A stretch of DNA of 64,000 nucleotides from a gamma proteobacterium L18 (GCA_000497835.1 KI547173.1:207177-271176), one strand, 5' to 3'. Counted from the stretch's first letter, positions 26,697 through 35,898 are shown. The notes: generated by a model not told the origin, from the letters alone. A program made the numbers and translations.

Positions 26697-27992
26697 TTAG
26701 TGCAGCTTGAGGCGCGGCTCGGTGCCGCGGCCGATGCGGCTGCCCAGCATCAGCATCATGGTTTTGAACGTGCCATACAGCGCCATCTGGTGCATGCGGT
26801 ACAGCGACACATAGAACATGCGCGCCAGCCAGCCTTCCAGCATCACGCTACCGGTCAGGTTACCCATCAGGTTGCCCACGGCGGAGAACTTGGACAGCGA
26901 GATCAGCGAGCCGTAATCCTTGTAGGTGTATTCCGGCAATTCCTTGCCTTCGATGCGCAGTTTCAGCGACTTGGCCAGCAGCGACGCCTGTTGGTGGGCT
27001 GCCTGGGCACGGGGTGGGACGTTGCGGTCAGTGCCCTTCTGCGGACAGGCCGCGCAGTCACCGAAGGCGAAGATGTTTTCATCGCGGGTGGTCTGCAGGG
27101 TCGGCAGCACTTGCAGCTGGTTGATGCGGTTGGTTTCCAGGCCGTCGATATCCTTCAGGAACGCCGGCGCACGAATACCTGCCGCCCATACCTTGAGGCT
27201 GGCTGGGATGACGGTGCCGTCGGCAGTCTTCAGGCTGTCGGGGCTCACTTCGCTGACCGAGGCGTTGGTCAGCACGGTGACGCCGAGCTTTTCCAGGGTC
27301 TTGTGCACTGGGCCGCCGATACGCTCGGGCAGGGCTGGCAACACCCGTGGGCCGGCTTCGATCAAGGTGATGCGCATGTTCTCCGGTTTGATCTTGTCCA
27401 GGCCGTAGGCCGCCAGTTCGTGGGCGGCGTGGTGCAGCTCGGCCGCCAGTTCCACGCCAGTGGCGCCGGCGCCGACGATGGCCACGCTGATCTGGCTGTC
27501 CAGGTCGGTGTGGGCGTGGGCGCGCAGGTAGTGGTTGAGCAGTTGCTGGTGGAAGCGCTCGGCCTGTTTGCGGGTGTCCAGGAACAGGCAGTTCTGCGCC
27601 GCGCCCAGGGTGCCGAAGTCGTTGGTGGTACTGCCCACGGAAATCACCAGGCTGTCATAACCCAGGGTGCGTGCAGGCAGCAGCTCCAGGCCATTCTCAT
27701 CGATGGTGGCGGCCAGTTGGATCTGTTTGGCAGCACGGTCCAGGCCGCTCATGCGCCCCAGCTGGAATTCGAAGTGGTTCCACTTGGCCTGGGCCACGTA
27801 GTTCAGCTCGTCTTCCGAGGAGTTCAGGGAGCCGGCGGCCACTTCGTGCAGCAGCGGTTTCCAGATGTGCGTCAAGTTGGCGTCGACCAGGGTCACGCTG
27901 GCAGTGCCACGCTTGCCCAGGGTTTTACCCAGGCGAGTCGCCAACTCCAGGCCGCCGGCGCCGCCGCCGACAATCACGATACGATGTGTCAT
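26697..27992 (-). CDS. ndh: Type II NADH dehydrogenase (NDH-2)
   Basis: 431 residues. Single-subunit, non-proton-pumping NADH:quinone oxidoreductase at the inner membrane. FAD-binding motif IVIVGGGAGGLELATRLG at the N-terminus, NAD-binding motif VAIVGAGATGVELAAEL at about 170, FAD motif NIFAFGDCA near 315, and the quinone-site AQAAHQQA. A C-terminal amphipathic region (LEGWLARMFYVSLYRMHQMALYG) provides membrane attachment. Confidence 0.93.
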   Translation of the reverse strand: MTHRIVIVGGGAGGLELATRLGKTLGKRGTASVTLVDANLTHIWKPLLHEVAAGSLNSSEDELNYVAQAKWNHFEFQLGRMSGLDRAAKQIQLAATIDENGLELLPARTLGYDSLVISVGSTTNDFGTLGAAQNCLFLDTRKQAERFHQQLLNHYLRAHAHTDLDSQISVAIVGAGATGVELAAELHHAAHELAAYGLDKIKPENMRITLIEAGPRVLPALPERIGGPVHKTLEKLGVTVLTNASVSEVSPDSLKTADGTVIPASLKVWAAGIRAPAFLKDIDGLETNRINQLQVLPTLQTTRDENIFAFGDCAACPQKGTDRNVPPRAQAAHQQASLLAKSLKLRIEGKELPEYTYKDYGSLISLSKFSAVGNLMGNLTGSVMLEGWLARMFYVSLYRMHQMALYGTFKTMMLMLGSRIGRGTEPRLKLH

Positions 27993-28055
27993 TCAAAGTA
28001 CTCATAAGGTTTACGGAATTCTGTGGGTCAGTGGGAAGGGCGAGCGCAAGGCAGC

Positions 28056-28229
28056 TCAAAGCACCAGGTAACTGATCAGGCGGCTCAACAGGCCAAGTCC
28101 TACGGTCACGGCCACCGTCAGCACCAGGAGCATCCACGGCCGGAAGGGCCGGCGCTCGACTTTGTGCTGGGGCAGTTGCAGGTATTCATCCACGCGTTGC
28201 TGATCTTCGGGATTCAGACGGCTGCTCAT
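28056..28229 (-). CDS. Small membrane protein, DUF3094 family
   Basis: 57 residues: a charged N-terminus (MSSRLNPEDQQRVDEYLQ) and one C-terminal membrane helix (PWMLLVLTVAVTVGLGLLSR). Start ATG 28229, stop TGA 28056. It matches small Pseudomonas DUF3094 proteins found between ndh and the DUF1780 gene. Function unknown. Confidence 0.8.
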   Translation of the reverse strand: MSSRLNPEDQQRVDEYLQLPQHKVERRPFRPWMLLVLTVAVTVGLGLLSRLISYLVL

Positions 28230-28322
28230 CGTGACCTCGTAAGGTAGACGCTTCTGACTGTGGGAAAAGTACAGTGTTCCCTGTACGAATCATACAGGGC
28301 GCCAAAGACAACGGCGAGGCGG

Positions 28323-28952
28323 TTACAAGCTGATGCCTACATCGAACACGATGCTGCGCCCCAGGTTGCTGCGCAGGAAATCCGGCGCGTCGGGATGGGC
28401 GAACAGCACCCTGGCAAACGTCGGCCCCACCAGCGACAGCGAGCGCCAGCCCTGGCGCAGGTATTCGGTGGGCGGCGGAAAATGGCTGTTGAGGTCCAGC
28501 ACTTCGCGCTTCAGGCTGGCGAAGGCGATGATGTCCAGCTCGCCCAGGTCCAGGCCGCGCTCCTTGTAGTTGTGCGACTTCTTGCGCAGGGTCGGCGCCA
28601 GGCGCTGCAGCAGTTCCGGGGCGCCGATGCGCTTGGGCCGCGCTTCGCGACGCACCAACTGGGCCAGTGAGAAGGCGCTGCGACGGCGCTGCAGTTCCTC
28701 GCGCCACTCATCGTTGAGGCGCCGGCCTTCGTCGAGCACGAAGAACACCTCGAAGCAGGCCTCGCGGAACAGCACGTCGGGAGGCTCCTGGTTGGCCGGG
28801 TTGAACTCCTCGTTGCGGTAGGGGATGTTCAGCCCTTGCAGCAGGCGCTGGCAGACCCAACGCTCACGCTCCCATTTGCGGGCATTGGACAGGAACGCAT
28901 TGGCTTGTTCGGCCTGGATGGTAAGCAGGCGCAAGTAATCTGAATCATCCAT
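28323..28952 (-). CDS. DUF1780 domain protein
   Basis: 209 residues, soluble. The start MDDSDYLRLLTIQAEQANAF at 28952 is preferred to a frame extension at 28973. Family features: RKWERERWVCQRLLQGLNIPY and EEFNPANQEPPDVLFREACFEVFFVLDEGRRLNDEWR, a D/E-rich pattern (PPDVLF...EVFFVLDEGR) that resembles a nuclease-like core. Only known from Pseudomonas-type genomes; function unknown. Confidence 0.85.
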   Translation of the reverse strand: MDDSDYLRLLTIQAEQANAFLSNARKWERERWVCQRLLQGLNIPYRNEEFNPANQEPPDVLFREACFEVFFVLDEGRRLNDEWREELQRRRSAFSLAQLVRREARPKRIGAPELLQRLAPTLRKKSHNYKERGLDLGELDIIAFASLKREVLDLNSHFPPPTEYLRQGWRSLSLVGPTFARVLFAHPDAPDFLRSNLGRSIVFDVGISL

Positions 28953-29063
28953 GCACACAAGCTTAGCGCTCAAATTGCGCTTTGCCGTGAATGACTTGCA
29001 GGCGCCGTGTCACAGGTGGGGGTGTAAACTGCCAACAAGCCAATCTGCCAGAGGAACGTGCCC

Positions 29064-29531
29064 ATGAAGTTCTGGACCCTGTTGCTGCTCACCCTGCTGC
29101 CCTGTTGGGCCATGGCCCTGGAAGTGGGTGAGCGCTTGCCCGCCTGGACCCTGCTGGACCAGTTCGATGCGCCCTACAGCCTCAACGAGGATGCACGCAT
29201 TTTGCTGGTGGCCCGTGACATGGGCGGCGCCAAGCTGGTCAATGCGGCGCTGCAAGGCCAGCCCAAGGGCTACCTGGAGGGTCGCCAGGCGGTATTCCTC
29301 GCTGACATCCAGCGCATGCCGGCGCTGATCGCCAAGATGTTCGCGCTGCCGTCCATGCGTTCCTACGACTACCGCGTGGTGCTCGATCGTGAGGGTCGCA
29401 TCGCGCCGGCGTACAACGTGGCCGAAGACTCGGTGCTGTGGCTGGAGTTGGACCACCAGCGCCTGGTCGCCCAGCATGAATTTACCGACGCCGCTGCATT
29501 GAAGACGGCGTTGGAGCAGGCGAAAAAATGA
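29064..29531 (+). CDS. Exported thioredoxin-like-fold protein of unknown function
   Basis: 155 residues. Signal peptide (KFWTLLLLTLLPCWAMA, cleaved before LEVGE). The mature protein begins VGERLPAWTLLDQFDAPYSL, as do AhpC/TSA or YtfJ-like thioredoxin folds, but has no CxxC or catalytic Cys in the mature part. GAGGAA precedes ATG 29064 by 7 nt; an upstream in-frame GTG at 29058 is less likely. Overlaps the next membrane gene by ATGA. Confidence 0.7.
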   Translation: MKFWTLLLLTLLPCWAMALEVGERLPAWTLLDQFDAPYSLNEDARILLVARDMGGAKLVNAALQGQPKGYLEGRQAVFLADIQRMPALIAKMFALPSMRSYDYRVVLDREGRIAPAYNVAEDSVLWLELDHQRLVAQHEFTDAAALKTALEQAKK

Positions 29532-30205
29532 TCAGCGCGCAGGTGCTGTCCGGCGCGACGCTTGGCGTCGGCTGGTGCCTGTATATACCGGTGCTGGGCT
29601 GGGCCGCGTGGCGGGCGCCGTGGGTAGAGTTGTTCACCGATAGCCGTCGTCAGCACTTGCTGTTCGGCACCGTGCTGGCGCTGTTTGTGCTGTGGCTGGT
29701 GCGGCGCGACTTTGACACCGGCGTGTCCTATCACTTCATCGGCATGACGGCCGTGACCCTGCTGCTGGATTGGCCACTGGCCATGCTGGGTGGTTTGGTG
29801 GCGCAGATGGGCCTGGTGCTGCTTGGACGTCAGGACTTGCTGGCGGCGGGTATCAATGGGTTGCTGCTGATCGGCTTGCCGGTTTTGGTCACCGAACTTT
29901 GTGCGTTGGCCGTGGAAAGGGCGCAGCCGAAGAATCCCTTCGTCTACATATTCTGTTCAGGCTTTTTCCCGGCGGCCCTGGCGGCATTGCTGTGCGTGTT
30001 TGCCGGGCTTGGCTTGTTGTGGCTGGACGGGCGCTTCGCCCTACCCGAGTGGATCTGGGATTTTGTGGGGTACTTGTGGCTGGTGATCTTCCCCGAGGCG
30101 TTTATCAACGGGGTGATCGTCACGGCGCTGGTGGTGTTCTGCCCGGAGTGGCTGGAAACCTTCAACCGCACGCGGTACCTGGCAGCCCCCTGGAAAGACG
30201 AGTGA
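29528..30205 (+). CDS. Integral membrane protein, COG3235-like / CbiM-like
   Basis: 225 residues with about six membrane helices. The segments SYHFIGMTAVTLLLDWPLAMLGG and FPEAFINGVIVTALVVFCPEW look like the energy-coupling-factor permease (CbiM/CbiQ-like) superfamily, annotated as COG3235 membrane proteins in Pseudomonas. The substrate cannot be told from the sequence. Translationally coupled to the exported protein before it, suggesting a joint role. Confidence 0.7.
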   Translation: MISAQVLSGATLGVGWCLYIPVLGWAAWRAPWVELFTDSRRQHLLFGTVLALFVLWLVRRDFDTGVSYHFIGMTAVTLLLDWPLAMLGGLVAQMGLVLLGRQDLLAAGINGLLLIGLPVLVTELCALAVERAQPKNPFVYIFCSGFFPAALAALLCVFAGLGLLWLDGRFALPEWIWDFVGYLWLVIFPEAFINGVIVTALVVFCPEWLETFNRTRYLAAPWKDE

Positions 30206-30240
30206 GCGTTGGACGCTGCGGTGAACCCGATCGGGCCTCA

Positions 30241-30322
30241 TCGCGAGCAAGCTTTGCTCCCACAATGCCACTGCAAACACCGATGTGGGCCTTCACACTG
30301 TGGGAGCAAAGCTTGCTCGCGA
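30241..30322. repeat. REP pair, second family
   Basis: TCGCGAGCAAGCTTTGCTCC on the left and its inverted copy GGAGCAAAGCTTGCTCGCGA on the right, in the gap between convergent genes. The sequence (CGCGAGCAAGC) differs from the GGGAGCGGG REPs elsewhere in the window. Confidence 0.85.
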
Positions 30323-30360
30323 GAGGCCAGTCAGGGCCCCACAACATCCAGGTTCAAACC

Positions 30361-30564
30361 TCAATGCTCGCTATGTGGCAAATCCCCGGAAAACAGCTCA
30401 TCCTCGGCATCCGGCCCCACCGGAATCTTGTGCTCTTCCGCCGCCCAAGCCCCCAGGTCAATCAACTTGCAACGATCAGAGCAAAAAGGCCGGGTCGGCG
30501 TGGCCGCGTTCCACTCCACAGGCGCGCCGCAGGTGGGGCATTGTACGGTCAGGGGTTGGCTCAT
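30361..30564 (-). CDS. yacG: DNA gyrase inhibitor YacG
   Basis: 67 residues. Zinc-binding protein with CPTCG near the N-terminus and CSDRC at about 29-33, followed by LIDLGAWAAEEHKIP. In E. coli YacG binds GyrB and blocks its DNA binding. Follows coaE with a 4-nt overlap, the conserved pilD-coaE-yacG order. Confidence 0.92.
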   Translation of the reverse strand: MSQPLTVQCPTCGAPVEWNAATPTRPFCSDRCKLIDLGAWAAEEHKIPVGPDAEDELFSGDLPHSEH

Positions 30565-31184
30565 GATTGGCCTCCAGTCAACGTCAGGTAAAAATCATGC
30601 AGCCGCTCGACCTCGGCGCGCAACGTCGCCAGGTCGCTGTCATTGACCAGCACATCATCAGCATGGCGCAAGCGCTCCTCGCGGGTGGCCTGGGCCTTGA
30701 GAATCGCCTGCACCTGCTCAAGGCTGGTGTTGTCACGCCGCAAGGTGCGCTCGATCTGCAGCGCCTGCGGCGCATCGATCACCAGCAGGCGCTGGGCTAG
30801 CCGATATTGCCCCGACTCCACCATCAGCGGCGAGACAAACACCGCATAAGGCGACGTGCCCTTGGCCAGCGCTTCGGCAATCTCGGTGGCGATCAGCGGG
30901 TGCAACAGGCCTTCCAGCCAGCGCCGCTGCTCGGCATCCTTGAAAATCAGCTGGCGCAACGCGGCGCGGTCCAGCGAACCGTCAGCCTGCAACACCCCCG
31001 CGCCACAATGCCGGGCAATCTCAGCCAGGGCAGGGCGCCCGGGTTCAACCACCCAACGGGCCGCCTGATCGGCATCCACCACGTGCATGCCCAGTTCGGC
31101 AAAGCGTTCGGCGGCGGCACTCTTGCCGCTGCCAATACCGCCGGTAAGGCCCAGGATCCAGGGAGTCGAAGAAGCTGTAGTCAT
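30561..31184 (-). CDS. coaE: Dephospho-CoA kinase
   Basis: 207 residues from ATG 31184. Last step of CoA synthesis. P-loop GLTGGIGSGKSAAAERF near the N-terminus, DADQAARWVVEPG, and the lid RRDNTSLEQVQAILKAQATREERL. The open frame continues upstream to 31562, but that part is the antisense of pilD. Start overlaps the pilD stop by 4 nt. Confidence 0.94.
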   Translation of the reverse strand: MTTASSTPWILGLTGGIGSGKSAAAERFAELGMHVVDADQAARWVVEPGRPALAEIARHCGAGVLQADGSLDRAALRQLIFKDAEQRRWLEGLLHPLIATEIAEALAKGTSPYAVFVSPLMVESGQYRLAQRLLVIDAPQALQIERTLRRDNTSLEQVQAILKAQATREERLRHADDVLVNDSDLATLRAEVERLHDFYLTLTGGQS

Positions 31185-32053
31185 CGGAAACCAGCAAACT
31201 GCATGTAGGAAGCCGTTATTTGACCACCCCACAGCAAAGCGATCCACCCCGCAATCGCCAGATACGGCCCGAACGGGATCGGCGTGCTGTGCGAAGCGTT
31301 GCGCAAGCGCAGCATGATCACACCCAGAATCGCCCCCACCAGCGACGATAGCAGGATCGTCAGCGGCAACACCTGCCAGCCACCCCAGGCGCCGAGCATG
31401 GCCAGCAATTTGAAGTCGCCATGGCCCATGCCATCCTTGCCGGTGACCAGCTTGAAGGCCCAGAACACCAGCCACAGCGACAGATAGCCGGCCACGGCGC
31501 CCCATAACGCGTCGCTGAGGGTGGTGAAGACGCCGTAGGCATTGAGGATCAGCCCCAGCCACAGCAGCGGCAACACCAGCGCATCGGGCAGCAACTGATG
31601 ATCGGCATCAATCATGCTCATCGCCAGCAGGCCCCAGGTCAGCAGCATCATCGCCCCGGCGGCCCAGCCGAAACCGAAGTGCCAGGCTACGAAGGCGCTG
31701 AGCAGGCCGCTGGCCAGTTCCACCAGCGGGTAGCGTTTGCTGATGGGGGCTTTGCACTGGCTGCACTGGCCTTTGAGGGCGAGCCAGCTGACGATCGGGA
31801 TGTTTTCCCAGGCGCGGATCTTGTGCTGGCAGTGCGGGCAGGCGGAGGCGGGCAGCATTAGGTTGTAGCGTGGGCCGTCGGGCTCGGCGGGCAGGCCGAG
31901 GATGTCGCGGGCTTGGGCTTTCCAATCGCGTTCCATCATTTTGGGGAGGCGGTGGATGATGACGTTGAGGAAGCTGCCTACTACGAGGCCTAGGATCAGG
32001 GCGCAGAGGGTGAAGGCCACGGGGGAGGTGGCCAGGTATTCGGATAGGGGCAT
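31181..32053 (-). CDS. pilD: Prepilin peptidase / N-methyltransferase PilD
   Basis: 290 residues, polytopic inner-membrane protein. Two CxxC pairs (CPHCQHK and CSQCKAPISKRYP) in the cytoplasmic domain and the two catalytic Asp motifs of type IV prepilin peptidases (MSMIDADHQLLPD and GMGHGDFKLLA). Cleaves and N-methylates PilA and the minor pilins listed here. The first in-frame start at 32101 overlaps pilC; ATG 32053 is used. Confidence 0.94.
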   Translation of the reverse strand: MPLSEYLATSPVAFTLCALILGLVVGSFLNVIIHRLPKMMERDWKAQARDILGLPAEPDGPRYNLMLPASACPHCQHKIRAWENIPIVSWLALKGQCSQCKAPISKRYPLVELASGLLSAFVAWHFGFGWAAGAMMLLTWGLLAMSMIDADHQLLPDALVLPLLWLGLILNAYGVFTTLSDALWGAVAGYLSLWLVFWAFKLVTGKDGMGHGDFKLLAMLGAWGGWQVLPLTILLSSLVGAILGVIMLRLRNASHSTPIPFGPYLAIAGWIALLWGGQITASYMQFAGFR

Positions 32054-32057
32054 GGGG

Positions 32058-33281
32058 TTAGACGACTGAGCCGAGTTTGAAAATAGGGAGGTACATGGCA
32101 ATGACCAGGCCGCCGACGAGTACGCCCAGCACTACCATGATCATGGGTTCCATGAGGGTGGTGAGGCTGTCGACCATGTTGTCGACTTCGGCTTCGTAGT
32201 AGTTGGCGACTTTATCGAGCATGTTGTCCAGGGCGCCGGATTCTTCGCCGATGGCGGTCATCTGGATGGCCAGGCTGGGGAATACTTCGGTGGAGCGCAT
32301 GGACACGTTCAGCTGGGTGCCGGACGACACATCCTGCTTGATGCGATTGACGGCTCGCTTGAACACCACGTTGCCGGTGGCGCCTGCTACAGAGTCCAGC
32401 GCCTCTACCAATGGCACGCCTGCGGCAAAGGTAGTGGAGAGCGTGCGGGAGAAGCGGGCAACGGCGGATTTGTACAAAATCCCCCCGATGATAGGCACTT
32501 TCAAAAGCCACTTATCCACAGCGTCCCGGAACTTCTGGCTGCCTTTGTAGAAGTACCGGAGGGCAAAAACTGTGGCGGCCAGTCCGAGCGCAATGATCCA
32601 CCACCAGGCCTGCACGAATTCCGACAGGCCTACGACCATCAAGGTGAAAGAAGGTAATTCCGCACCGAAGTTCGAGAAAACGTTCTTGAACTGCGGCACC
32701 ACCTTGATCAGCAGAATACCGGTGACGATAAACGCGACAACCAGCACGGCAATGGGGTAGTTCATGGCCTTCTTGATCTTCGACTTCAGCGCCTCGGTCT
32801 TCTCCTTGTAGGTGGCAACCCGGTCCAGCAGGGTTTCCAATGCACCGGCTTGCTCGCCGGCATCCACGAGGTTGCAGTAGAGTTCATCGAAGTACTGCGG
32901 TTTCTTGCGCAGAGAAGAAGCAAAGCTGTTACCCGCCGCAACTTCCTGTTTGACCTCGTCGATCAATTTTCGCATGTTGGGGTTTTCCGCCCCTTCAATG
33001 ATGATCTCGAAGGATTGCAGCAACGGCACGCCGGCTTTCATCATGGTCGCCATCTGCCGCGTGAACATGGCGATGTCCAGAGGGGTGACGCGTTTCCCGC
33101 TGTTGAACAGGGAAGCCGATTTTTTCCGAATCTTGCTTGGGTTGATACCTTGCTTTCGCAACTGTGCCTTGGCCAGGGCCACATTGGGCGCACTCATCTC
33201 GCCGGTAATCTTCGCACCTTTGCGATCAAGCCCTTCCCAGGCATAGAGCGCGTCTTTTGACTTTGCCGCTTTCGCCGCCAT
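32058..33281 (-). CDS. pilC: Type IV pilus inner-membrane platform protein PilC
   Basis: 407 residues. Two T2SF domains (about 75-195 and 278-398) and three or four membrane helices (PIAVLVVAFIVTGILLIKVVPQF, WWWIIALGLAATVFALRYF, PMIMVVLGVLVGGLVIAMYLPIF). GQ-type signature VDAGEQAGALETLLDRVA in the first domain and GEESGALDNMLDKVA in the second. Couples the PilB motor to pilus assembly. 2 nt downstream of pilB. Confidence 0.94.
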   Translation of the reverse strand: MAAKAAKSKDALYAWEGLDRKGAKITGEMSAPNVALAKAQLRKQGINPSKIRKKSASLFNSGKRVTPLDIAMFTRQMATMMKAGVPLLQSFEIIIEGAENPNMRKLIDEVKQEVAAGNSFASSLRKKPQYFDELYCNLVDAGEQAGALETLLDRVATYKEKTEALKSKIKKAMNYPIAVLVVAFIVTGILLIKVVPQFKNVFSNFGAELPSFTLMVVGLSEFVQAWWWIIALGLAATVFALRYFYKGSQKFRDAVDKWLLKVPIIGGILYKSAVARFSRTLSTTFAAGVPLVEALDSVAGATGNVVFKRAVNRIKQDVSSGTQLNVSMRSTEVFPSLAIQMTAIGEESGALDNMLDKVANYYEAEVDNMVDSLTTLMEPMIMVVLGVLVGGLVIAMYLPIFKLGSVV

Positions 33282-33283
33282 GG

Positions 33284-34984
33284 TTAGTCCTTGGTCACTC
33301 GGTTGACTTCCTCAAGGCTGGTAACGCCTTGCATCACTTTGATAAGGCCGGACGTACGCAGGTCGTTGAAGCCTTCTTTGCGTGCCTGGTCGGCAATCTC
33401 GATGGAGTTGCTTTCCGCCATGATGAGTCTCTGCAATGACTGCGTGTTCCTGACCACCTCGTAAATACCCTGGCGGCCCCGGTAGCCGTTGGTGCACTGG
33501 TCGCACCCGACCGGTTCGTAAACCTTGAACGTGCCGATCCTTTCCTCGGGAAAGCCTTCCTTCACAAGCGTTTCGCGCGGTATGTCGATTTCTTTCTTGC
33601 AGTGAGGGCACAGTTTTCGCGCCAGGCGCTGCGCAATGATCAGGCTGACCGAGGTGGCAATGTTGAAACTGGCCACGCCCATGTTCTGCAAGCGTGTCAG
33701 GGTTTCTGCCGCGCTATTGGTGTGCAGTGTGGAAAGCACAAGGTGGCCGGTCTGGGCAGCCTTGATGGCGATCTCGGCAGTTTCCAGGTCACGGATCTCA
33801 CCCACCATGATCACATCAGGGTCCTGACGCAGGAACGAACGCAACGCCTGGGCAAAGTCCAGTCCCTGCTTGGGGTTGACGTTGACCTGGTTGATGCCTT
33901 CCATGTTGATTTCGACCGGGTCTTCAGCGGTGGAGATGTTGATGTCCACGGTGTTGAGGATGTTCAGGCCGGTATACAGGGAAACCGTCTTGCCTGAACC
34001 GGTAGGGCCGGTCACCAGGATCATGCCTTGAGGCTGACGCAGGGCCTGGAGATAAAGCTCTTTCTGGTCGGGCTCGTAACCCAGGGCATCAATGCCCATT
34101 TGCGCGCTGGAGGGGTCCAGGATCCGCATCACTACCTTTTCGCCCCACAGCGTGGGCAAGGTATTGACGCGGAAGTCGATGGCCTTGTTCTTCGAGATGC
34201 GCATCTTGATCCGCCCATCCTGGGGCCGACGCCGCTCTGAAATATCCAGACTGGCCATGACCTTGAGCCGCGCGGCAATGCGCCCGGCCAGGTTGATCGG
34301 CGGCCGGGAAATTTCGCGCAGGATGCCATCGGTGCGAAACCGGACACGGTAGTTCTTTTCGTAGGGTTCGAAGTGCAAGTCCGAAGAGCCGCTGCGAATG
34401 GCATCCAGCAGCATTTTGTTGACGAAACGCACCACCGGGGCATCGTCGGCATCCTGGCGTGCGCCGGTGTCCATCTTGTCTTCATCGACCGTTTCGACAT
34501 CAAGCTCGTCGAGGTCGACGTCACTCAACTCTTCGAGGCCTGTGGTGCCATTGTCGAAGAACTTTTCGATGGCATCGACCAGTTTGTCATCCTCGACAAG
34601 AATAGCTTCGGTCGTCAGCCCTGTGCTGAACTGAATGTCGGTAATGGCTTGGTGATTGGTAGGGTCGGAAACACCCACAAACAACTTATTGCCGCGACGC
34701 CACAACGGCAGGGCGTGATGCTGACGGACCAGCTTTTCGCTGACCAAGCCTTTCGGCTGGCTTTCCTTGTCAAGCATGCTCAGGTCCATGAACGATACGC
34801 CAAATTGCTCTGCTGCGACCTCGGCAATTTCCCGGCTCTTCACCAGTTTGTTTTGTACCAGGAAGTGTACGAGCGGAATTCTATTGCGCTGCGCTTGCTG
34901 TAACGCCTGTTGTGCGCTTTTGTCTGTGAGCAATTCAGCCTGGACCAAGTGTTTGGCCAGGCCGGTGAGGGTGACATCATTCAT
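33284..34984 (-). CDS. pilB: Type IV pilus extension ATPase PilB
   Basis: 566 residues. N-terminal MshEN-type domain (about 1-150), then the GspE ATPase: Walker A GPTGSGKTVSLY at about 325, Asp box STAEDPVEINMEGINQV, Walker B GEIRDLETAEIAIKAAQTGH, His box LSTLHTNSA. Zinc motif of two Cys pairs (CPHC and CDQC). Hexameric motor that drives pilus extension. Divergent from pilA. Confidence 0.95.
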   Translation of the reverse strand: MNDVTLTGLAKHLVQAELLTDKSAQQALQQAQRNRIPLVHFLVQNKLVKSREIAEVAAEQFGVSFMDLSMLDKESQPKGLVSEKLVRQHHALPLWRRGNKLFVGVSDPTNHQAITDIQFSTGLTTEAILVEDDKLVDAIEKFFDNGTTGLEELSDVDLDELDVETVDEDKMDTGARQDADDAPVVRFVNKMLLDAIRSGSSDLHFEPYEKNYRVRFRTDGILREISRPPINLAGRIAARLKVMASLDISERRRPQDGRIKMRISKNKAIDFRVNTLPTLWGEKVVMRILDPSSAQMGIDALGYEPDQKELYLQALRQPQGMILVTGPTGSGKTVSLYTGLNILNTVDINISTAEDPVEINMEGINQVNVNPKQGLDFAQALRSFLRQDPDVIMVGEIRDLETAEIAIKAAQTGHLVLSTLHTNSAAETLTRLQNMGVASFNIATSVSLIIAQRLARKLCPHCKKEIDIPRETLVKEGFPEERIGTFKVYEPVGCDQCTNGYRGRQGIYEVVRNTQSLQRLIMAESNSIEIADQARKEGFNDLRTSGLIKVMQGVTSLEEVNRVTKD

Positions 34985-35146
34985 GGGGGCACCGGACGCG
35001 ATTCATGGACCGTTTATAGCGTAGTCGGGGCTTGCCTGCCAAATACGCCGCAAGTGGTGACAAAAAGCGTCAGTTTCTGTTGAAGTCTGCACTGCCCAAA
35101 CTGTCACTTCTTGGCCGCAGGCCAAGCAAGCGGGTGGGCGCAAGGT

Positions 35147-35162
35147 TGGCACGCCGTGTGCT
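35147..35162 (+). promoter_or_regulatory. Sigma54 promoter of pilA
   Basis: TGGCACGCCGTGTGCT, with GG (35148-35149) and GC (35160-35161) exactly 10 nt apart, fitting the -24/-12 consensus. Transcription would start at about 35173, 37 nt before the pilA ATG. Matches the known PilS/PilR and RpoN control of pilA in P. aeruginosa. Confidence 0.85.
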
Positions 35163-35209
35163 CAGGGGTAATCAGGGTCACCAATCCGCTGCCCTCTGGA
35201 GGGAACACA

Positions 35210-35644
35210 ATGAATGCACAAAAAGGTTTTACCCTGATCGAACTGATGATCGTGGTTGCGATTATCGGCATCCTAGCGGCCATCGCCATTCCACAATATG
35301 GTGATTATACCTCGCGCACTCGTGCTGCCGGCGCGATGGCGGAATTGGAATCGGTGAAAACCGGGATTGCCTCGTGCGTACAGGAACTGGGTGCCTTGAC
35401 TAACTGCACCTCGGGCAGCAACGGCGTACCTACTGTCACCACCACCAGCAACATTACCACTGTTACTTCCGTGAGCGCCGGCATCATCAAGGTGACTACC
35501 GCCGCTACCGACTCGAGCGGTACTGCTCTGACCATCATTTTGACTCCTACCGTGACCTCGGGTAACGCGAACATCACCTGGGCCAACAGCGGTACCACTT
35601 GCAACGCCACTCGCGGCTTCAAGACTGGCCAGGGCGGTTGCTGA
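35210..35644 (+). CDS. pilA: Major type IV pilin PilA
   Basis: 144 residues. Short leader MNAQKG, cleaved by PilD, then FTLIELMIVVAIIGILAAIAIPQY with Glu5. Cys at about 62, 71, 132 and 144; the last two (TTCNATRGFKTGQGGC) would close the C-terminal D-region loop. The mid-part is rich in Thr and Ser. GGAGGGA stands 6 nt before the ATG. Preceded by a sigma54 promoter and followed by a strong terminator. Confidence 0.93.
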   Translation: MNAQKGFTLIELMIVVAIIGILAAIAIPQYGDYTSRTRAAGAMAELESVKTGIASCVQELGALTNCTSGSNGVPTVTTTSNITTVTSVSAGIIKVTTAATDSSGTALTIILTPTVTSGNANITWANSGTTCNATRGFKTGQGGC

Positions 35645-35698
35645 TAACGTTGCGCTGATTGAGGCAGGGCTAGCCTCTGCGTCATGAGCAGCACGTCT

Positions 35699-35728
35699 AA
35701 CGCCGGGCCGAAAGGTCCGGCGTTTTTA
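35699..35728 (+). terminator. Intrinsic terminator of pilA
   Basis: 11-bp stem AACGCCGGGCC / GGTCCGGCGTT (one G-T pair) closed by a GAAA tetraloop and followed by TTTATTTT, 55 nt after the pilA stop. Confidence 0.9.
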
Positions 35729-35822
35729 TTTTGGGCGGCGAAAATCGGATTGGCCGTTGTAGCCATTTCATTGTTCAAGTGGGTAGGCAGTCCTAGTGTC
35801 TGCACGCTAGTATTCGAGTACC

Positions 35823-35898
35823 GCCGGTGTAGCTCAGTCGGTAGAGCAGCGCACTCGTAACGCGAAGGTCGTAGGTTCGATTCCTATCTCCGGCACCA
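35823..35898 (+). tRNA. tRNA-Thr (anticodon CGT), integration site of the island
   Basis: 76 nt with CCA. D arm AGCTCAGTCGGTAGAGCA; anticodon loop CTCGTAA (CGT); T arm GTAGGTTCGATTCCTAT. The acceptor GCCGGTG faces CTCCGGC, leaving a U6-U67 mismatch. The last 20 nt (35879-35898) recur at 45339-45358, and an integrase gene begins 84 nt downstream. Confidence 0.95.
35879..35898 (+). repeat. attL core (tRNA-Thr 3' end)
   Basis: GATTCCTATCTCCGGCACCA, identical to 45339-45358. Part of the functional tRNA gene, so integration restores the tRNA. Confidence 0.88.
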
